A stretch of 64,000 bases of DNA from Streptomyces sp. CBMA152 (GCF_014596475.1 NZ_MECJ01000018.1:1-64000), one strand, 5' to 3'; counted from the first letter of the stretch, positions 36,915 to 46,085 are shown. Notes: generated from the letters alone by a model not told the origin. Program-made: numbers and translations.

Positions 36915-37942
36915 GCTGCTCCCTGTCGTGACGCGGTGAGGAGCGCGGTGGCGGTGTCGGTGATCGTCTGTTCAGGGCGGCGGGGCTGCCAGCCGAGTTG
37001 AGTACGTGCCTTGCTGCTGTCGACGAGCCTGGTGCGGCCGAGTTCGGGGCGCAGCATCGCCAGTTGCGGGTTGCGCCGTGCGAGCAGCTTGACGACGAGG
37101 TCGGGCATGGTGGGCACGGGCACCTTCGCGGCTTCGTGCGGGAGCTTCTCGCGCAGGATGCGGGCGATCTGGCGGTACCACAGGAAGGTGCCTGAGCCGA
37201 GGTAGCGCTGGCCTGCGGCGGCCGGGCTGGTCATGGCGAGGATGTGGAGTTCGGCGATGTCGCGCACGTCGACGACGTTCCAGCCGATGTTCGGCAGGGC
37301 GGGGATCTCGCGGGCGAGCAGGCGCCGGATGACCTCGACGGTTCCCGGCCTGTTCGAGGTGCCCAGCATCGGGCCCTGCATGAACGTCGGGAGCACGGTG
37401 GTCAGTTCGAGCCCGGTCGCGGCGGCGAGCTCCCACGCGTCGCGCTCTGCGAGGATCTTGGAGTCGGGGTACGCGCGCAGCGGGGTGCCGGACGGTGCGG
37501 TCCAGGTCGTCTCGGTCGCGGGCGTGTCCGGGTCGCCGGTGTCGGCCGTGACGCCGGACGAGGTGAGCACGGCACGCCTGACCCCGGCTCGGGCGGCGGC
37601 GCCCAGGACGCGGCGGGTGCCCTCGCGGGCGGTGGTGATGAGGTCCGCGCCCGGGCCGAAGGGCATCGGCGAGGCGGTGTGCAGCACGTAGTCGGCGCCT
37701 GCGGCCGCCTGATCCCAGCCGTCGTCGCCCAGGAGGTCGGCGGCCGTGAACTCGATGGTCCCGGCTGCCTGTCGGCCCGCTTGCGCACTCACGGCGTCGC
37801 GCACCTGCTGGGCCTTGTCGAGGCTGCGCACGGTGGTGCGCACCCGGTAACCGCGCTGGAGCAGGCCCGCGATCACCCAGCCCGCCAGGTAGCCGGTTCC
37901 ACCCGTGACCAGCACCGTCTCATCGCCGTGGTCGTCGACCAT
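36911..37942 (-). CDS. Extended SDR / NAD-dependent epimerase-reductase
   Basis: 343 aa. Extended SDR: TGGTGYLAGWVIAGLLQRG cofactor motif, LHTASPMPF, and a YPDSKILAE stretch in place of canonical YxxSK. Resembles dihydroflavonol-4-reductase/cinnamoyl-CoA-reductase-like proteins. It is divergent from a MarR-family gene with an inverted repeat in the 56-bp gap, so MarR probably represses it. Confidence 0.88.
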   Translation of the reverse strand: MVDDHGDETVLVTGGTGYLAGWVIAGLLQRGYRVRTTVRSLDKAQQVRDAVSAQAGRQAAGTIEFTAADLLGDDGWDQAAAGADYVLHTASPMPFGPGADLITTAREGTRRVLGAAARAGVRRAVLTSSGVTADTGDPDTPATETTWTAPSGTPLRAYPDSKILAERDAWELAAATGLELTTVLPTFMQGPMLGTSNRPGTVEVIRRLLAREIPALPNIGWNVVDVRDIAELHILAMTSPAAAGQRYLGSGTFLWYRQIARILREKLPHEAAKVPVPTMPDLVVKLLARRNPQLAMLRPELGRTRLVDSSKARTQLGWQPRRPEQTITDTATALLTASRQGAA

Positions 37943-37952
37943 CTATGCCCCC

Positions 37953-37979
37953 AATATCATTGAGTTTCTCATTGATATT
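37953..37979. promoter_or_regulatory. Candidate MarR operator
   Basis: Near-perfect 12-bp inverted repeat AATATCATTGAG (37953-37964) / CTCATTGATATT (37968-37979) around TTT, one mismatch, in the short divergent gap of the SDR and MarR genes. The AT-rich site in GC-rich DNA and its position across both start regions make it the likely binding site for the adjacent MarR protein. Confidence 0.65.
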
Positions 37980-37998
37980 TCGAGAGTAGCATGGGCTG

Positions 37999-38466
37999 AT
38001 GACCGCAACCAGTGACGCGAACGCACCGATGCCTGGCCCTGCGGACGTCGAGCGGAAAGCCGAGATCGTCCGCGTCCTCATGGAGGTGGGGAGTACCGTG
38101 GACGCGGTCGTGGCCGAGGTGCTCGGCGAGTTCGGGGTCCCCGCTTCCGTCGCCGGCACGCTGTGGGCGCTCGCCCCGGGAACTGAGCCGCCGACGCTTC
38201 GGGAGGTGGCGGTCCGCCTGCGCTGCGACCCCTCCACGGTGAGTCTCGCCGCCGACAAGCTGCAGAGCATGGGCCTTGTCGCCCGTCAGCCCCATCCCGT
38301 CGACGGTCGCAAGCGCACCCTGGTCCTCACTGAGCAAGGGCACGAACTGTGGAAGGCGCTCAGGACGCGGCTGCACGCCTCCAGGCTGTTCGCGGGTCTC
38401 GACGAGCGCGAACAGGAGACCCTGCTCGCGCTGCTGACGAGAATGCGGAACCCGCAACGCCCGTAA
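37999..38466 (+). CDS. MarR-family transcriptional regulator
   Basis: 155 aa. Winged HTH: TLREVAVRLRCDPSTVSLAADKLQSMGLV, then wing RQPHPVDGRKRTLVLTEQG. It is a typical size for MarR. A -10-like TAGCAT lies 6 nt before the ATG, suggesting a leaderless transcript. Predicted repressor of itself and the divergent SDR gene; the ligand is probably a phenolic or other small molecule. Confidence 0.88.
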   Translation: MTATSDANAPMPGPADVERKAEIVRVLMEVGSTVDAVVAEVLGEFGVPASVAGTLWALAPGTEPPTLREVAVRLRCDPSTVSLAADKLQSMGLVARQPHPVDGRKRTLVLTEQGHELWKALRTRLHASRLFAGLDEREQETLLALLTRMRNPQRP

Positions 38467-38965
38467 CCGACCCGGTCGTTGGCCGGGGCCGCACCCATCC
38501 GGCCTCACGCCCGGCCGAGGGCTTCCTCCCGCGTGTCACTCCGGCGGCATGCGGGTCTTGGGCCCGGATGGCGAGGTTGCCGTCTTCGGTGCCGGCGGGC
38601 ACGCCGAGCCGGCGCCCGCACCTGGGTGACGACGCGGTCGGTATACGCGGCGCCAGCCATATCGACGCCCGAGCTTCACGAGGGACGCTACCGCTCGCGC
38701 CGGGGCGACGGGGCGGACGAGAAGCCCTGCCCCCCCGGTGCCGTACGGATGGGATCAATGCCGGTGCGTTGGTGACTGCTGGTGGGGCGGGACGGCCACC
38801 GACGGGTGGCCTGGGGAACCGAGACCGGCTCGGCGACCTGCCCGTACGCGATCTGCAGGCGTATGAGGGTCTACTCGGCCGCGCTTCCTGCTGGGCGTGT
38901 TGGCGGGTGCGGTGCCAGTGCATGGCGAAGGCCCTGAGCGCGGCCGACGCGGTGACCGGCAGTAG
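38467..38965. other. Non-coding or decayed interval
   Basis: About 500 bp with no frame showing convincing codon bias or recognisable domains. Its right part runs into a broken secreted-protein frame, so some of it may once have been the signal-peptide end of that gene. Confidence 0.4.
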
Positions 38966-39397
38966 CGCTCAGCCGAGCCGACGCCCCCGCCCGTCCCAAC
39001 CCGCAACGGCAACTACGCGACCGTCACCAGCGGCATCGCGCTCGACTCCTGCTACTGGGTCGGGGACAACGGTTACACCGTGTACGCCACGGTCCCGTAC
39101 CTGAACACGACCGGCCAGAGCGTGCTGTACTGCGCGCACGCGGTCAACGTCGCCAACGGAGGATGGGCCCACGACTTCGGCTGCGGCGACTGGACCTCTG
39201 ATCAGAGCGGTGAATCCGGCACCGGCGTCCAGGGCGGGCCCGGCTTCAGCGGGTCCTGGGACGGGCCGGCTGGTACGTATGTGGTCTCCACCGGGGTCTG
39301 GGTCAACGGCACGTACTACGGCGACGTGCAGAGCCCGCGCACCAAAATCGGGGGCACTGAGCGCGGGGGACGCGGCGCAGTCCGACACTCGCCCTAG
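38966..39397 (+). pseudogene. Possible secreted protein remnant
   Basis: An in-frame run (NGNYATVTSGIALDSCYWVG, then YCAHAVNVANGGWAHDFGCGDWTS) has paired Cys, aromatic residues and a Ser/Thr-rich surface-like composition, as in small secreted actinobacterial proteins. No start with a Shine-Dalgarno or signal peptide is in frame, and a stop lies just upstream. I read it as a gene that lost its signal-peptide end by frameshift; a GTG at 39080 could allow a short product. Confidence 0.35.
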
Positions 39398-39440
39398 GGT
39401 TCTTCCCCGGCCGGGGGCGAGTGCGCGCTCCCGCTGGTGG

Positions 39441-39728
39441 TTACGGTGTGGGTGGGTACTCCGGCTCCGGTGAGCCAGGCCATGGCGAACTGTATTGCGG
39501 TGGGACCCACTTGGACATGTCGGGTGGCGGGCTCCACGGTGAGGGGCTGGGCTCTGGCGGGTCCGCGAACGGCCCTGCGTGGTTGTGCATGAGGAGGAGC
39601 ATCAGCCCAACGACGGTGATGGTCAGCACGGTCAAGGCGAGGCCCACGGGGTTGCGCGGGTTGTACTCGTAGTGGTTCGTCCCCCACTTGCTTCGCCTGA
39701 AGACAGGTTCGTTGTCGTCGAAGCGCAC
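39441..39728 (-). CDS. Small membrane protein with Pro-rich C-terminus
   Basis: 95 aa. N-terminal charged region (RFDDNEPVFRRSKWGTNHYE), one hydrophobic helix (GLALTVLTITVVGLMLLLM, about 34-52) and a Pro/Ser-rich tail. The GTG at 39728 has AGGA about 9 nt upstream; the longer frame to 39890 adds a less plausible Arg/Pro-rich extension. Function unknown. Confidence 0.55.
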   Translation of the reverse strand: MRFDDNEPVFRRSKWGTNHYEYNPRNPVGLALTVLTITVVGLMLLLMHNHAGPFADPPEPSPSPWSPPPDMSKWVPPQYSSPWPGSPEPEYPPTP

Positions 39729-39915
39729 GAGCAAGATCCTACTCAGCCGGGCCTGAGAAGCCACGGCTTCCACCCGGGAAGCCAGCACCGGCAGCCGACG
39801 ACTGGCGGGTTCGGTAGGAGGCGGCTCAGGGAAACGGGCTGGTCGCGAGGCCAGAACCGCGCCCTGGGCTGACCTTACGAGTGGCGGCACTCCCTGCGCG
39901 TGCTGCCGACAGGCC

Positions 39916-41193
39916 CTAACGGCGCAGCGCCTCCGCGCCGGCGTACTGGGCGCTGTCGCCCAACTGCTCCTCGATACGGATGAGTTGGTTGTACTTGGCG
40001 GTGCGGTCGGAGCGGGACAGCGATCCGGTCTTTATCTGGCCGCAGCCCGTGGCGACCGCCAGGTCCGCGATCGTCGTGTCCTCCGTCTCTCCCGAGCGGT
40101 GCGACATGACGACGGTGTAGCCCGCCCGGTGGGCGGCGTTGACGGTGGCCAGGGACTCCGTCAGGGTGCCGATCTGATTGACCTTCACCAGGACCGAGTT
40201 GGCGACGCCGGAGTCGATGCCCTCGCGCAGGAGAGTCTCGTTGGTGCAGAACACGTCGTCACCGGTGAGCTGGCAGCGCGCACCCACCCGCGCGGTCAGA
40301 TCCCGCCATCCCGCCAGGTCGTCCTCGGCCATCGGGTCCTCGATCGACACGATGGGGTAGGCGTCGATCAACTTGACCAGGTAGTCGGCGTGTTCGGCGG
40401 GTGCGCGCCGTACGCCCTCGCCGGTGTAGTCGTAGACGCCGTCGCGGAAGAACTCGGACGACGCCGGGTCCATGACCAGGCCGATGTCCGTGCCCGGCCG
40501 GTACCCCGTGCGCTCGACGGCGGCGACGACGAAGTCGAGGGCTTCTTCGGCGGTACGCAGCGCGGGTGCGAAGCCGCCCTCGTCGCCGACCCCCGTGGAG
40601 TGCCCGGCGGCGAGGAGATCGCGGCGCAGGGTGTGGAAGATCTCGGACCCCATCCGTACGGCCTCGGCGAAGCTCTCCGCGCCGATGGGGGCGATCATGA
40701 ACTCCTGGAAGTCCAGGGGATTGTCGGCGTGTGCGCCCCCGTTGACGATGTTCATCATCGGTATGGGCAGCAGCCGGGCGTCGGAGCCGCCGAGGTAGCG
40801 GTAGAGCGGCAGGCGGTGGGCGGCGGCCGCGGCCTTGGCGGTGGCCAGGGAGACCCCGAGGATCGCGTTGGCGCCGAGTCTGGACTTGGTGGGGGTGCCG
40901 TCCGTGGCGACGAGGACGGCGTCGAGGCCGGCCTGGTCCTCGGCCTCGCGACCGGTGACGGCGGCCGCGAGCTCCGTGTTGACGTGGCGTACCGCATGGT
41001 CGACGCCCTTGCCGTGCCAGCGGGCCGGGTCGCCGTCGCGGAGTTCGACGGCCTCGCGGGCGCCGGTCGAAGCGCCGGAGGGGACTGCGGCCCGGCCGAT
41101 GGATCCGTCCGCCAGCTCCACATCCACTTCGACGGTGGGGTTGCCCCTGCTGTCGAGGACGCGGCGGCCGGTGACGGAGGTGATGGCGGTCAT
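39916..41193 (-). CDS. eno: Enolase (phosphopyruvate hydratase)
   Basis: 425 aa. Catalyses 2-phosphoglycerate to phosphoenolpyruvate. Visible features are ITSVTGRRVLDSRGNPTVEV, GASTG, MNIVNGGAHADNPLDFQEFM, ED of SIEDPM, catalytic Lys in VLVKVNQIGTL and the MSHRSGETEDT signature. The neighbours here (small membrane gene, divergent MarR, tandem repeats) are not glycolytic, so this is probably a second, conditionally expressed enolase. The start has GGGAAGGG upstream. Confidence 0.93.
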   Translation of the reverse strand: MTAITSVTGRRVLDSRGNPTVEVDVELADGSIGRAAVPSGASTGAREAVELRDGDPARWHGKGVDHAVRHVNTELAAAVTGREAEDQAGLDAVLVATDGTPTKSRLGANAILGVSLATAKAAAAAHRLPLYRYLGGSDARLLPIPMMNIVNGGAHADNPLDFQEFMIAPIGAESFAEAVRMGSEIFHTLRRDLLAAGHSTGVGDEGGFAPALRTAEEALDFVVAAVERTGYRPGTDIGLVMDPASSEFFRDGVYDYTGEGVRRAPAEHADYLVKLIDAYPIVSIEDPMAEDDLAGWRDLTARVGARCQLTGDDVFCTNETLLREGIDSGVANSVLVKVNQIGTLTESLATVNAAHRAGYTVVMSHRSGETEDTTIADLAVATGCGQIKTGSLSRSDRTAKYNQLIRIEEQLGDSAQYAGAEALRR

Positions 41194-41267
41194 GGGAGCC
41201 CTTCCCGTTGTCGCATACGTGCCGGGGCTCGGCTGCGGCGACGGTGACGCTGACCCGGCACCGGAAA

Positions 41268-41345
41268 CTCTACAGCAGTGCTGTGCAGTATTGCTGTTCA
41301 GTTCTGCTGTTCAGACTTGCTGTGCAGTCCTCCTGTGCAGCTGTG
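41268..41345. repeat. 13-bp tandem repeat array between enolase and MarR gene
   Basis: Five consecutive 13-bp units, CTGTGCAGTATTG, CTGTTCAGTTCTG, CTGTTCAGACTTG, CTGTGCAGTCCTC and CTGTGCAGCTGTG (41281-41345), preceded by a degenerate sixth (CTCTACAGCAGTG, 41268-41280). Each unit contains the near-palindrome CTG-TK-CAG. It ends 17 bp before the MarR start, with TAAAAT (41352-41357) 5 nt before the ATG as likely -10 of a leaderless transcript. Likely a multi-copy regulator binding array. Confidence 0.7.
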
Positions 41346-41362
41346 CTGCGTTAAAATTCGGT

Positions 41363-41785
41363 ATGCCCCTTCCGCAATCCACCGCCGTCGCGGCCGAACT
41401 GCGCACCGTGATGGGAAAGCTCACGCGGCGCGTGAAGCTTGAGGACCAGATGCCGTTCGGTCAGGTGGCCGTCCTCGGCGCGCTGGACCGCAGCGGTGCG
41501 ATGACGACCAGCGAACTGGCGGCCGATCAGCGCGTGCGCCCGCAGTCCATGGCCCGAGCCGTTGGGCTGCTCATGGAGCAGGGGCTGATCACACGCCGGG
41601 CACATCCGACCGACGGCCGCAAGAGCCTGGTCGAGCTCTCCTCCGCGGGGCAGGCGCTGCTGGAGGAGGAGCGGGGGCGCCGGGCGGACTGGCTCGCGCG
41701 GGCGATCGAGGCGGAACTGACAGAAGAAGAGCGGGAGTTGCTGGCGCGGGCGACCGGGCTGGTGGAGAGGCTCGCGGCGCACTAG
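41363..41785 (+). CDS. MarR-family transcriptional regulator
   Basis: 140 aa. MTTSELAADQRVRPQSMARAVGLLMEQGLITRR is the HTH, followed by the wing AHPTDGRKSLVELSSAG. The ATG at 41363 is preceded by a -10-like TAAAAT with only 5 nt between, suggesting a leaderless mRNA. It is divergent from the enolase gene; the 13-bp repeat array in between is its probable target. Confidence 0.88.
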   Translation: MPLPQSTAVAAELRTVMGKLTRRVKLEDQMPFGQVAVLGALDRSGAMTTSELAADQRVRPQSMARAVGLLMEQGLITRRAHPTDGRKSLVELSSAGQALLEEERGRRADWLARAIEAELTEEERELLARATGLVERLAAH

Positions 41786-42050
41786 GGGCATCTCTTCGAT
41801 CTGCCGGGTAGTGCGGATGATCTTCCACTGAGTAAGGTGCGTCACCGGACCGTGGGCAGCCGTTCGCACGCCGCCCTCGTGACTCCGCGCTTGACCGCTG
41901 ACGCTTGCCATGCACGAAGACGTCTCCGCGGCTGGATGGTGCGCCGCAGGACGACGTCTCGTTCCTCGGCCGCGAGGTTGTTCGCGGCGTCGGGAAGAGC
42001 GACGCGCGTGCCGCCGACGCCGCGGAGGACCAGAAAGTGAGTGTAGACAG

Positions 42051-42914
42051 ATGCAACCGACGTTCGTACTGGTTCATGGAGCTTTCGCGAACTCCTTCTC
42101 CTTCGCACCGCTCCAGGCCGAACTCGGCCTCCTCGGACACCGTTCCGTCGCCGTCGACCTTCCGGGGCACGGGTTCGCCGCGACGTTTCCGCGGGCCTAT
42201 CAGGCGCCGCAGGATCTCGCGGGGCTCGCCACCACGCCCGGGGCCATCAAGGGCGTCACGCTCGCCGACAACGCCGCGCACCTGATCGGGATACTGGAGC
42301 GGGCCAAGCGGAACGGGCCCGTCATCCTCGTCTCGCACAGCCGCGGCGGTATGACGGCCACCGTCGCGGCCAACCAGCGGCCCGACCTGATCGACCGCAT
42401 CGTCTACGTCTCCGCCTGGTGCCCCGTCGACCTTGACATCAGCGCGTACTACGCAGAGCCCGAGATGGCCACGGTCGATGCCGCGGGGCTGGCATCGGCG
42501 ATCGTCGCGAACCCCGCCGAACTCGGGCTGCTGCGCTCCAACTTCCGTACCGCCGACCCCGGCGTCCTCGCGGCGTTCAAGGCGGCGTTCCTCGCCGACG
42601 GGACGGACGAGGAGTTCATGGTCTTCCTCAACACCTTCCAGCCCGACGAGAACCTCGACGCCGGCACACCCGACGACCGGGCGCAGGCCGACAGCTGGGG
42701 GCGGATTCCCAAGACGTACGTCCGGCTGACTGAGGACACCAGCGTGCCGCTCGCCATGCAGGACCGGATGATCCGCGAGGGCGACGCGCTGACGCCGGAG
42801 AACCCCTACGACGTCCGTACGCTCACCAGCAGCCACCTGAAGTGGCTGGTCGACCCGGCACCGGCGGCCCGAGTGCTGGGTGAAATCGCCGAGCTCCTGC
42901 CTGCCGCATCATGA
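42051..42914 (+). CDS. Alpha/beta-hydrolase
   Basis: 287 aa. N-terminal LVHGAFANSFSF oxyanion region, nucleophile elbow VSHSRGGM (Ser), C-terminal SSHLKWLVDPA His region. Resembles salicylate-esterase/hydroxynitrile-lyase-like hydrolases (short-lid class). No clear operon partner. No good Shine-Dalgarno before the ATG at 42051, and the start was chosen on homology. Confidence 0.8.
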   Translation: MQPTFVLVHGAFANSFSFAPLQAELGLLGHRSVAVDLPGHGFAATFPRAYQAPQDLAGLATTPGAIKGVTLADNAAHLIGILERAKRNGPVILVSHSRGGMTATVAANQRPDLIDRIVYVSAWCPVDLDISAYYAEPEMATVDAAGLASAIVANPAELGLLRSNFRTADPGVLAAFKAAFLADGTDEEFMVFLNTFQPDENLDAGTPDDRAQADSWGRIPKTYVRLTEDTSVPLAMQDRMIREGDALTPENPYDVRTLTSSHLKWLVDPAPAARVLGEIAELLPAAS

Positions 42915-42940
42915 TCGAGGCCGGCTGAGGAGAGACCCGG

Positions 42941-42982
42941 AGGCCGCCCGCCCGCGCGAACTGCGGCGCAGGCGGGCGGCCT
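42941..42982. terminator. Strong hairpin between convergent genes
   Basis: Perfect 12-bp inverted repeat AGGCCGCCCGCC (42941-42952) / GGCGGGCGGCCT (42971-42982), 18-nt loop, between the hydrolase stop and the stop of the convergent VOC gene. Probable bidirectional terminator. Confidence 0.65.
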
Positions 42983-43029
42983 TGTGGTCCCTGTTATCCG
43001 GGACGGAACGAGGACACGTTCGCGGCGCC

Positions 43030-43464
43030 TCAGTCGAGACAGAACTCGTTGCCCTCGATGTCCTGCATCACGATGCACGACTCGTTTTCCTCATCGGCGT
43101 ACAACGTTCGCTCGTGTGCCGCGCCGAGCGCGATCAGCCGTGCGCACTCGGCCTCAAGCGTGGCGAGGCGCTCGTTACCCACGAGTCCGGTGCCGACCCG
43201 CACGCAGAGATGAACCCGGTTCTTGACGACCTTGCCCTCGGGAACGCGCTGGAAGTACAGGCGCGGGCCCACACCTGTGGGATCACTGCAGACGAATGAT
43301 GAATCCTGGTGCTCGGGCGGCAGTGAGCGAGTGAAGTCGTCCCAAGTGGCAAAGCCCTCCGGCGGCGGCGGTACGACGTACCCCAACACCTCGCACCAGA
43401 AACGAGCGACGCGCTCGGGCGCCGCGCAGTCGAAGGTGACTTGGAACTGCTTGATCGATGACAT
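43030..43464 (-). CDS. VOC-superfamily (glyoxalase/bleomycin resistance-like) protein
   Basis: 144 aa. QFQVTFDCAAPERVARFWCEVLGY is the first VOC half; VHLCVRVG and the terminal IEGNEFCLD the second. Typical of actinobacterial glyoxalase-like proteins of unknown substrate. The frame runs further upstream, but homology begins at the ATG at 43464. Confidence 0.85.
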   Translation of the reverse strand: MSSIKQFQVTFDCAAPERVARFWCEVLGYVVPPPPEGFATWDDFTRSLPPEHQDSSFVCSDPTGVGPRLYFQRVPEGKVVKNRVHLCVRVGTGLVGNERLATLEAECARLIALGAAHERTLYADEENESCIVMQDIEGNEFCLD

Positions 43465-43622
43465 CGGCCCACCATAGTGGCGCGTGCTGGTCACCGGGAT
43501 CCCGGGGGCGGGGAGTTCAGATGTCCATCTGACGGCGCTGTGCGGCGATTTGGTCCGCGTTGGAGGCGTGTGGGCAGACGGAGCGGACGAGTACATCGCC
43601 CGGCACCCCCCGCCGGGTCCGG

Positions 43623-44030
43623 TCAGTCTTCGAGTTCGTGGCGGACGCGTCGGGACGGGCTGAAGGTGTAGAGGTCGAGGATGTCGGGCGGCTCGGCGAG
43701 GCCGGGGCCGCCGTTTCGGACCCAGGCGGTGATGTCGGCCGCGGCGCCGGGGTCGTTGACGTGCCCGAGCCAGACAGGGCGTCCGCCGGCCTTGCGGCCT
43801 TCGGCGGAGGGCTGGATGACGATGACGTTGGCGCGCTCGCACGCGTCGAGGCAGTCGGTTCGGCGGACCATCGCGACTCCGGCCAGCTGGGTGCGCAGGT
43901 CGGTGAGTTGGGCTTCGTGGTCCAGCCGCGGCACCTTGGCCGGGGTGCCGCAGCAGCAGCCGCGGCAGACGGTGACGGTCGGGCGGGCCGCCCCCACACC
44001 GGGGGCGGCCTTCTTGGCGCGGCGGCTCAC
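43623..44030 (-). CDS. Thioredoxin-like [2Fe-2S] ferredoxin domain protein
   Basis: 135 aa. CRGCCCG near the N-terminus plus CLDACERANVIVIQP downstream provide the four-Cys pattern of the thioredoxin-fold [2Fe-2S] ferredoxin (like NuoE C-terminal or Shethna-type). Its start overlaps the metal ATPase stop (ATGA), making it the second gene of that operon. It may couple redox or metal-cofactor state to metal efflux; role inferred. Confidence 0.8.
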   Translation of the reverse strand: MSRRAKKAAPGVGAARPTVTVCRGCCCGTPAKVPRLDHEAQLTDLRTQLAGVAMVRRTDCLDACERANVIVIQPSAEGRKAGGRPVWLGHVNDPGAAADITAWVRNGGPGLAEPPDILDLYTFSPSRRVRHELED

Positions 44031-46009
44031 CGTATGTCCCGCGCGGCGCGGTTCCAGGCGGCGTCACGCAGCAGACGCAGCCCGTTGAGGCCGACGATGA
44101 CGGTCGAGCCCTCGTGGCCGAGCACACCGAGCGGCAGCGGCAGGGTGCCCACCAGGTCCCAGATGACCAGCCCGGAGATGAACACGCCGGCGATGACCAG
44201 GTTCTGCACCACCAGGCGGCGGGCCGCCCGCGAGAGGGCGATGACCTTGGGGACGGTGGCGAGTTCGTCGCGGACGATGACGGCGTCGGCGGTCTCCAGA
44301 GCGAGGTCGGAGCCGGCGCGGCCCATGGCGATGCCGGTGTGCGCGGCGGCCAGGGCGGGAGCGTCGTTCACACCGTCGCCGAGAACCAGCACCTTGCGGC
44401 CGCGGGCCTCCAGGCGCCGTACGGCCTCGACCTTGTCCTGGGGCAGGAGGCCGGCGTGGACCTCGTCACCGATGATGCCGACCTCGGCGGCCAGGCGAGC
44501 TGCGGCGCGGGGGTTGTCGCCCGTCACCAGCATCGGGGTGCTGCCGGTCAGGGCGGTCAGGGCGGCGACGGTCGCGGCGGCGTCAGGACGCAGCCGGTCG
44601 GCGATGCCCAACACCCCGACGGGGACGCCGTCGCGCAGGACCAGGACGGCCGTGCGGCCGCCGTCCTCCAGGTCGGCCGCGACCTCGGCCGCGCCGATGT
44701 CGTCGTTGCTGTCGAGGAGGCGGGCGGGTGCGCCGACCGCAACCGTGCGGCCGCCGACGGTGGCGGTGACACCGATGCCGGGAGCGGAGGTGAAGTCCCG
44801 TATATCGGCGATGGTCAGGCCGCGGGTGCGGGCGGCGTCGACGACGGCGCGGGCCAGGGGGTGTTCGCTGGGATGCTCGGCGGCGGCCGCCAGCGCCAGC
44901 AGGGCGTCCTCGGCCAGCCCGGAGCCGAGCAACGGGCGGATGTCGGTGACGCGAGGGGTGCCCTCGGTCAGGGTGCCGGTCTTGTCCAGGGCGACCGCGT
45001 CGACTTGCCCGAGACGCTCCATCACCACGGCGGACTTCACCAGGACGCCGTGGCGTCCGGCGTTGGCGATCGCCGACAGCAGCGGCGGCATCGTCGCCAG
45101 GACCACCGCGCCCGGTGAGGCCACGATCATGAAGGTCATCGCCCGCAGCAGTGAGGCTGTCAGGTCCGCGCCGAACGCGAGGGGGACCACGAAGACCGCC
45201 AGCGTCGCGAAGACCATGCCCAGGCTGTACCGCTGCTCGACCTTCTCGATGAACAGCTGGGTGGGCGCCTTGGTTTCGGAAGCCTGCTCGACCATCGCCA
45301 CGATCCGGGCGATCACCGAGTCCGAGGCGTCCCGCTCGACCTTGACCCGCAGGGCACCGGTGCCGTTGAGGGTGCCGGCGAAGACCTCGTCCCCGGCCTC
45401 CTTCGCGACCGGCAGCGGCTCACCGGTGATGGTCGCCTGGTCCACCTCGCTGACCCCGTCCAGGACGCGTCCGTCCGCGCCGACCCGCTCGCCCGGGCGG
45501 ACCAGGATGGTGTCCCCGACCACCAGGTCCTGCGTCGGAACCGTCGCCTCGCTTTCGTCGTCGGCCAGGCGGGTGGCAACGGTCGGCGCCAGGTCGAGCA
45601 GACCGCGCACCGCGTCCTGGGTACGGGCGGTGGCCAGGGCCTCCAGAGCGCCGGAGGTGGCGAAGATGACGATCAGCAGTGCGCCGTCCATCACCTGCCC
45701 GATCGAGGCCGCGCCGATCGCGGCCACGATCATCAGCAGATCCACATCCAGGGTCTTCTCCCGCAGCGCCGCGAGCCCCGCCCAGGCCGGCTCCCACCCG
45801 CCGGTGACGTAGGCGGCGGCGTAGAGAGGGCCCCACGACCAGGCGGGTGCACCGGTCAGCTGGAGCGGCAGCGCGATCAGGAACAGCACCAGCGCCGCGG
45901 CGGCCCAGCGCGCCTCCGTCAGGGCGAACACCCGCGTACGCCGCCTCGGCACCGTACGCGCGGCGGCCGCAGCTGCCCGTTCGGGCCGCTGGATCAGGTC
46001 GGAAGGCAT
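44027..46009 (-). CDS. P1B-type heavy-metal transporting ATPase
   Basis: 660 aa. No N-terminal metal-binding domain. ATITGEP phosphatase loop, ALDKTGTLTEG phosphorylation Asp (about residue 339), SEHPLARAV nucleotide-binding His, LGDGVNDAPAL hinge. The membrane metal motif is MIVASPGAVVLA: SPG where CPC or SPC is usual. The last helix region reads HEGSTVIVGLNGLRLL, like P1B-4 (Co/Zn/Ni) pumps, so the metal is uncertain. Divergent from an ArsR regulator with an inverted repeat in the gap. Confidence 0.9.
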   Translation of the reverse strand: MPSDLIQRPERAAAAAARTVPRRRTRVFALTEARWAAAALVLFLIALPLQLTGAPAWSWGPLYAAAYVTGGWEPAWAGLAALREKTLDVDLLMIVAAIGAASIGQVMDGALLIVIFATSGALEALATARTQDAVRGLLDLAPTVATRLADDESEATVPTQDLVVGDTILVRPGERVGADGRVLDGVSEVDQATITGEPLPVAKEAGDEVFAGTLNGTGALRVKVERDASDSVIARIVAMVEQASETKAPTQLFIEKVEQRYSLGMVFATLAVFVVPLAFGADLTASLLRAMTFMIVASPGAVVLATMPPLLSAIANAGRHGVLVKSAVVMERLGQVDAVALDKTGTLTEGTPRVTDIRPLLGSGLAEDALLALAAAAEHPSEHPLARAVVDAARTRGLTIADIRDFTSAPGIGVTATVGGRTVAVGAPARLLDSNDDIGAAEVAADLEDGGRTAVLVLRDGVPVGVLGIADRLRPDAAATVAALTALTGSTPMLVTGDNPRAAARLAAEVGIIGDEVHAGLLPQDKVEAVRRLEARGRKVLVLGDGVNDAPALAAAHTGIAMGRAGSDLALETADAVIVRDELATVPKVIALSRAARRLVVQNLVIAGVFISGLVIWDLVGTLPLPLGVLGHEGSTVIVGLNGLRLLRDAAWNRAARDIR

Positions 46010-46061
46010 GACAAAACAACCCTTTCAGGGCGGAAGGCGGCGACACATCCACCGTACAGGA

Positions 46062-46085
46062 ATATCTGAACAGGTCTTCACATGT
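46062..46085. promoter_or_regulatory. Candidate ArsR-family operator
   Basis: Imperfect inverted repeat ATATCTGAA (46062-46070) / TTCACATGT (46077-46085) around CAGGTC, 7 of 9 pairs matching. It lies between the divergent ATPase and ArsR genes and just upstream of the ArsR start, in the AT-rich form common for ArsR/SmtB operators. Confidence 0.55.

Noticed and set aside
36366..37001. Plus-strand ORF after the PKS, beginning near 36588 with TNFGDSARPS
   Set aside because: Starts plausibly but turns into anti-sense of the M24 fragment within about 20 codons; considered only as a rearrangement edge.
43560..45812. Plus-strand frames opposite the metal ATPase
   Set aside because: Ser/Arg-rich shadow of the ATPase coding strand.
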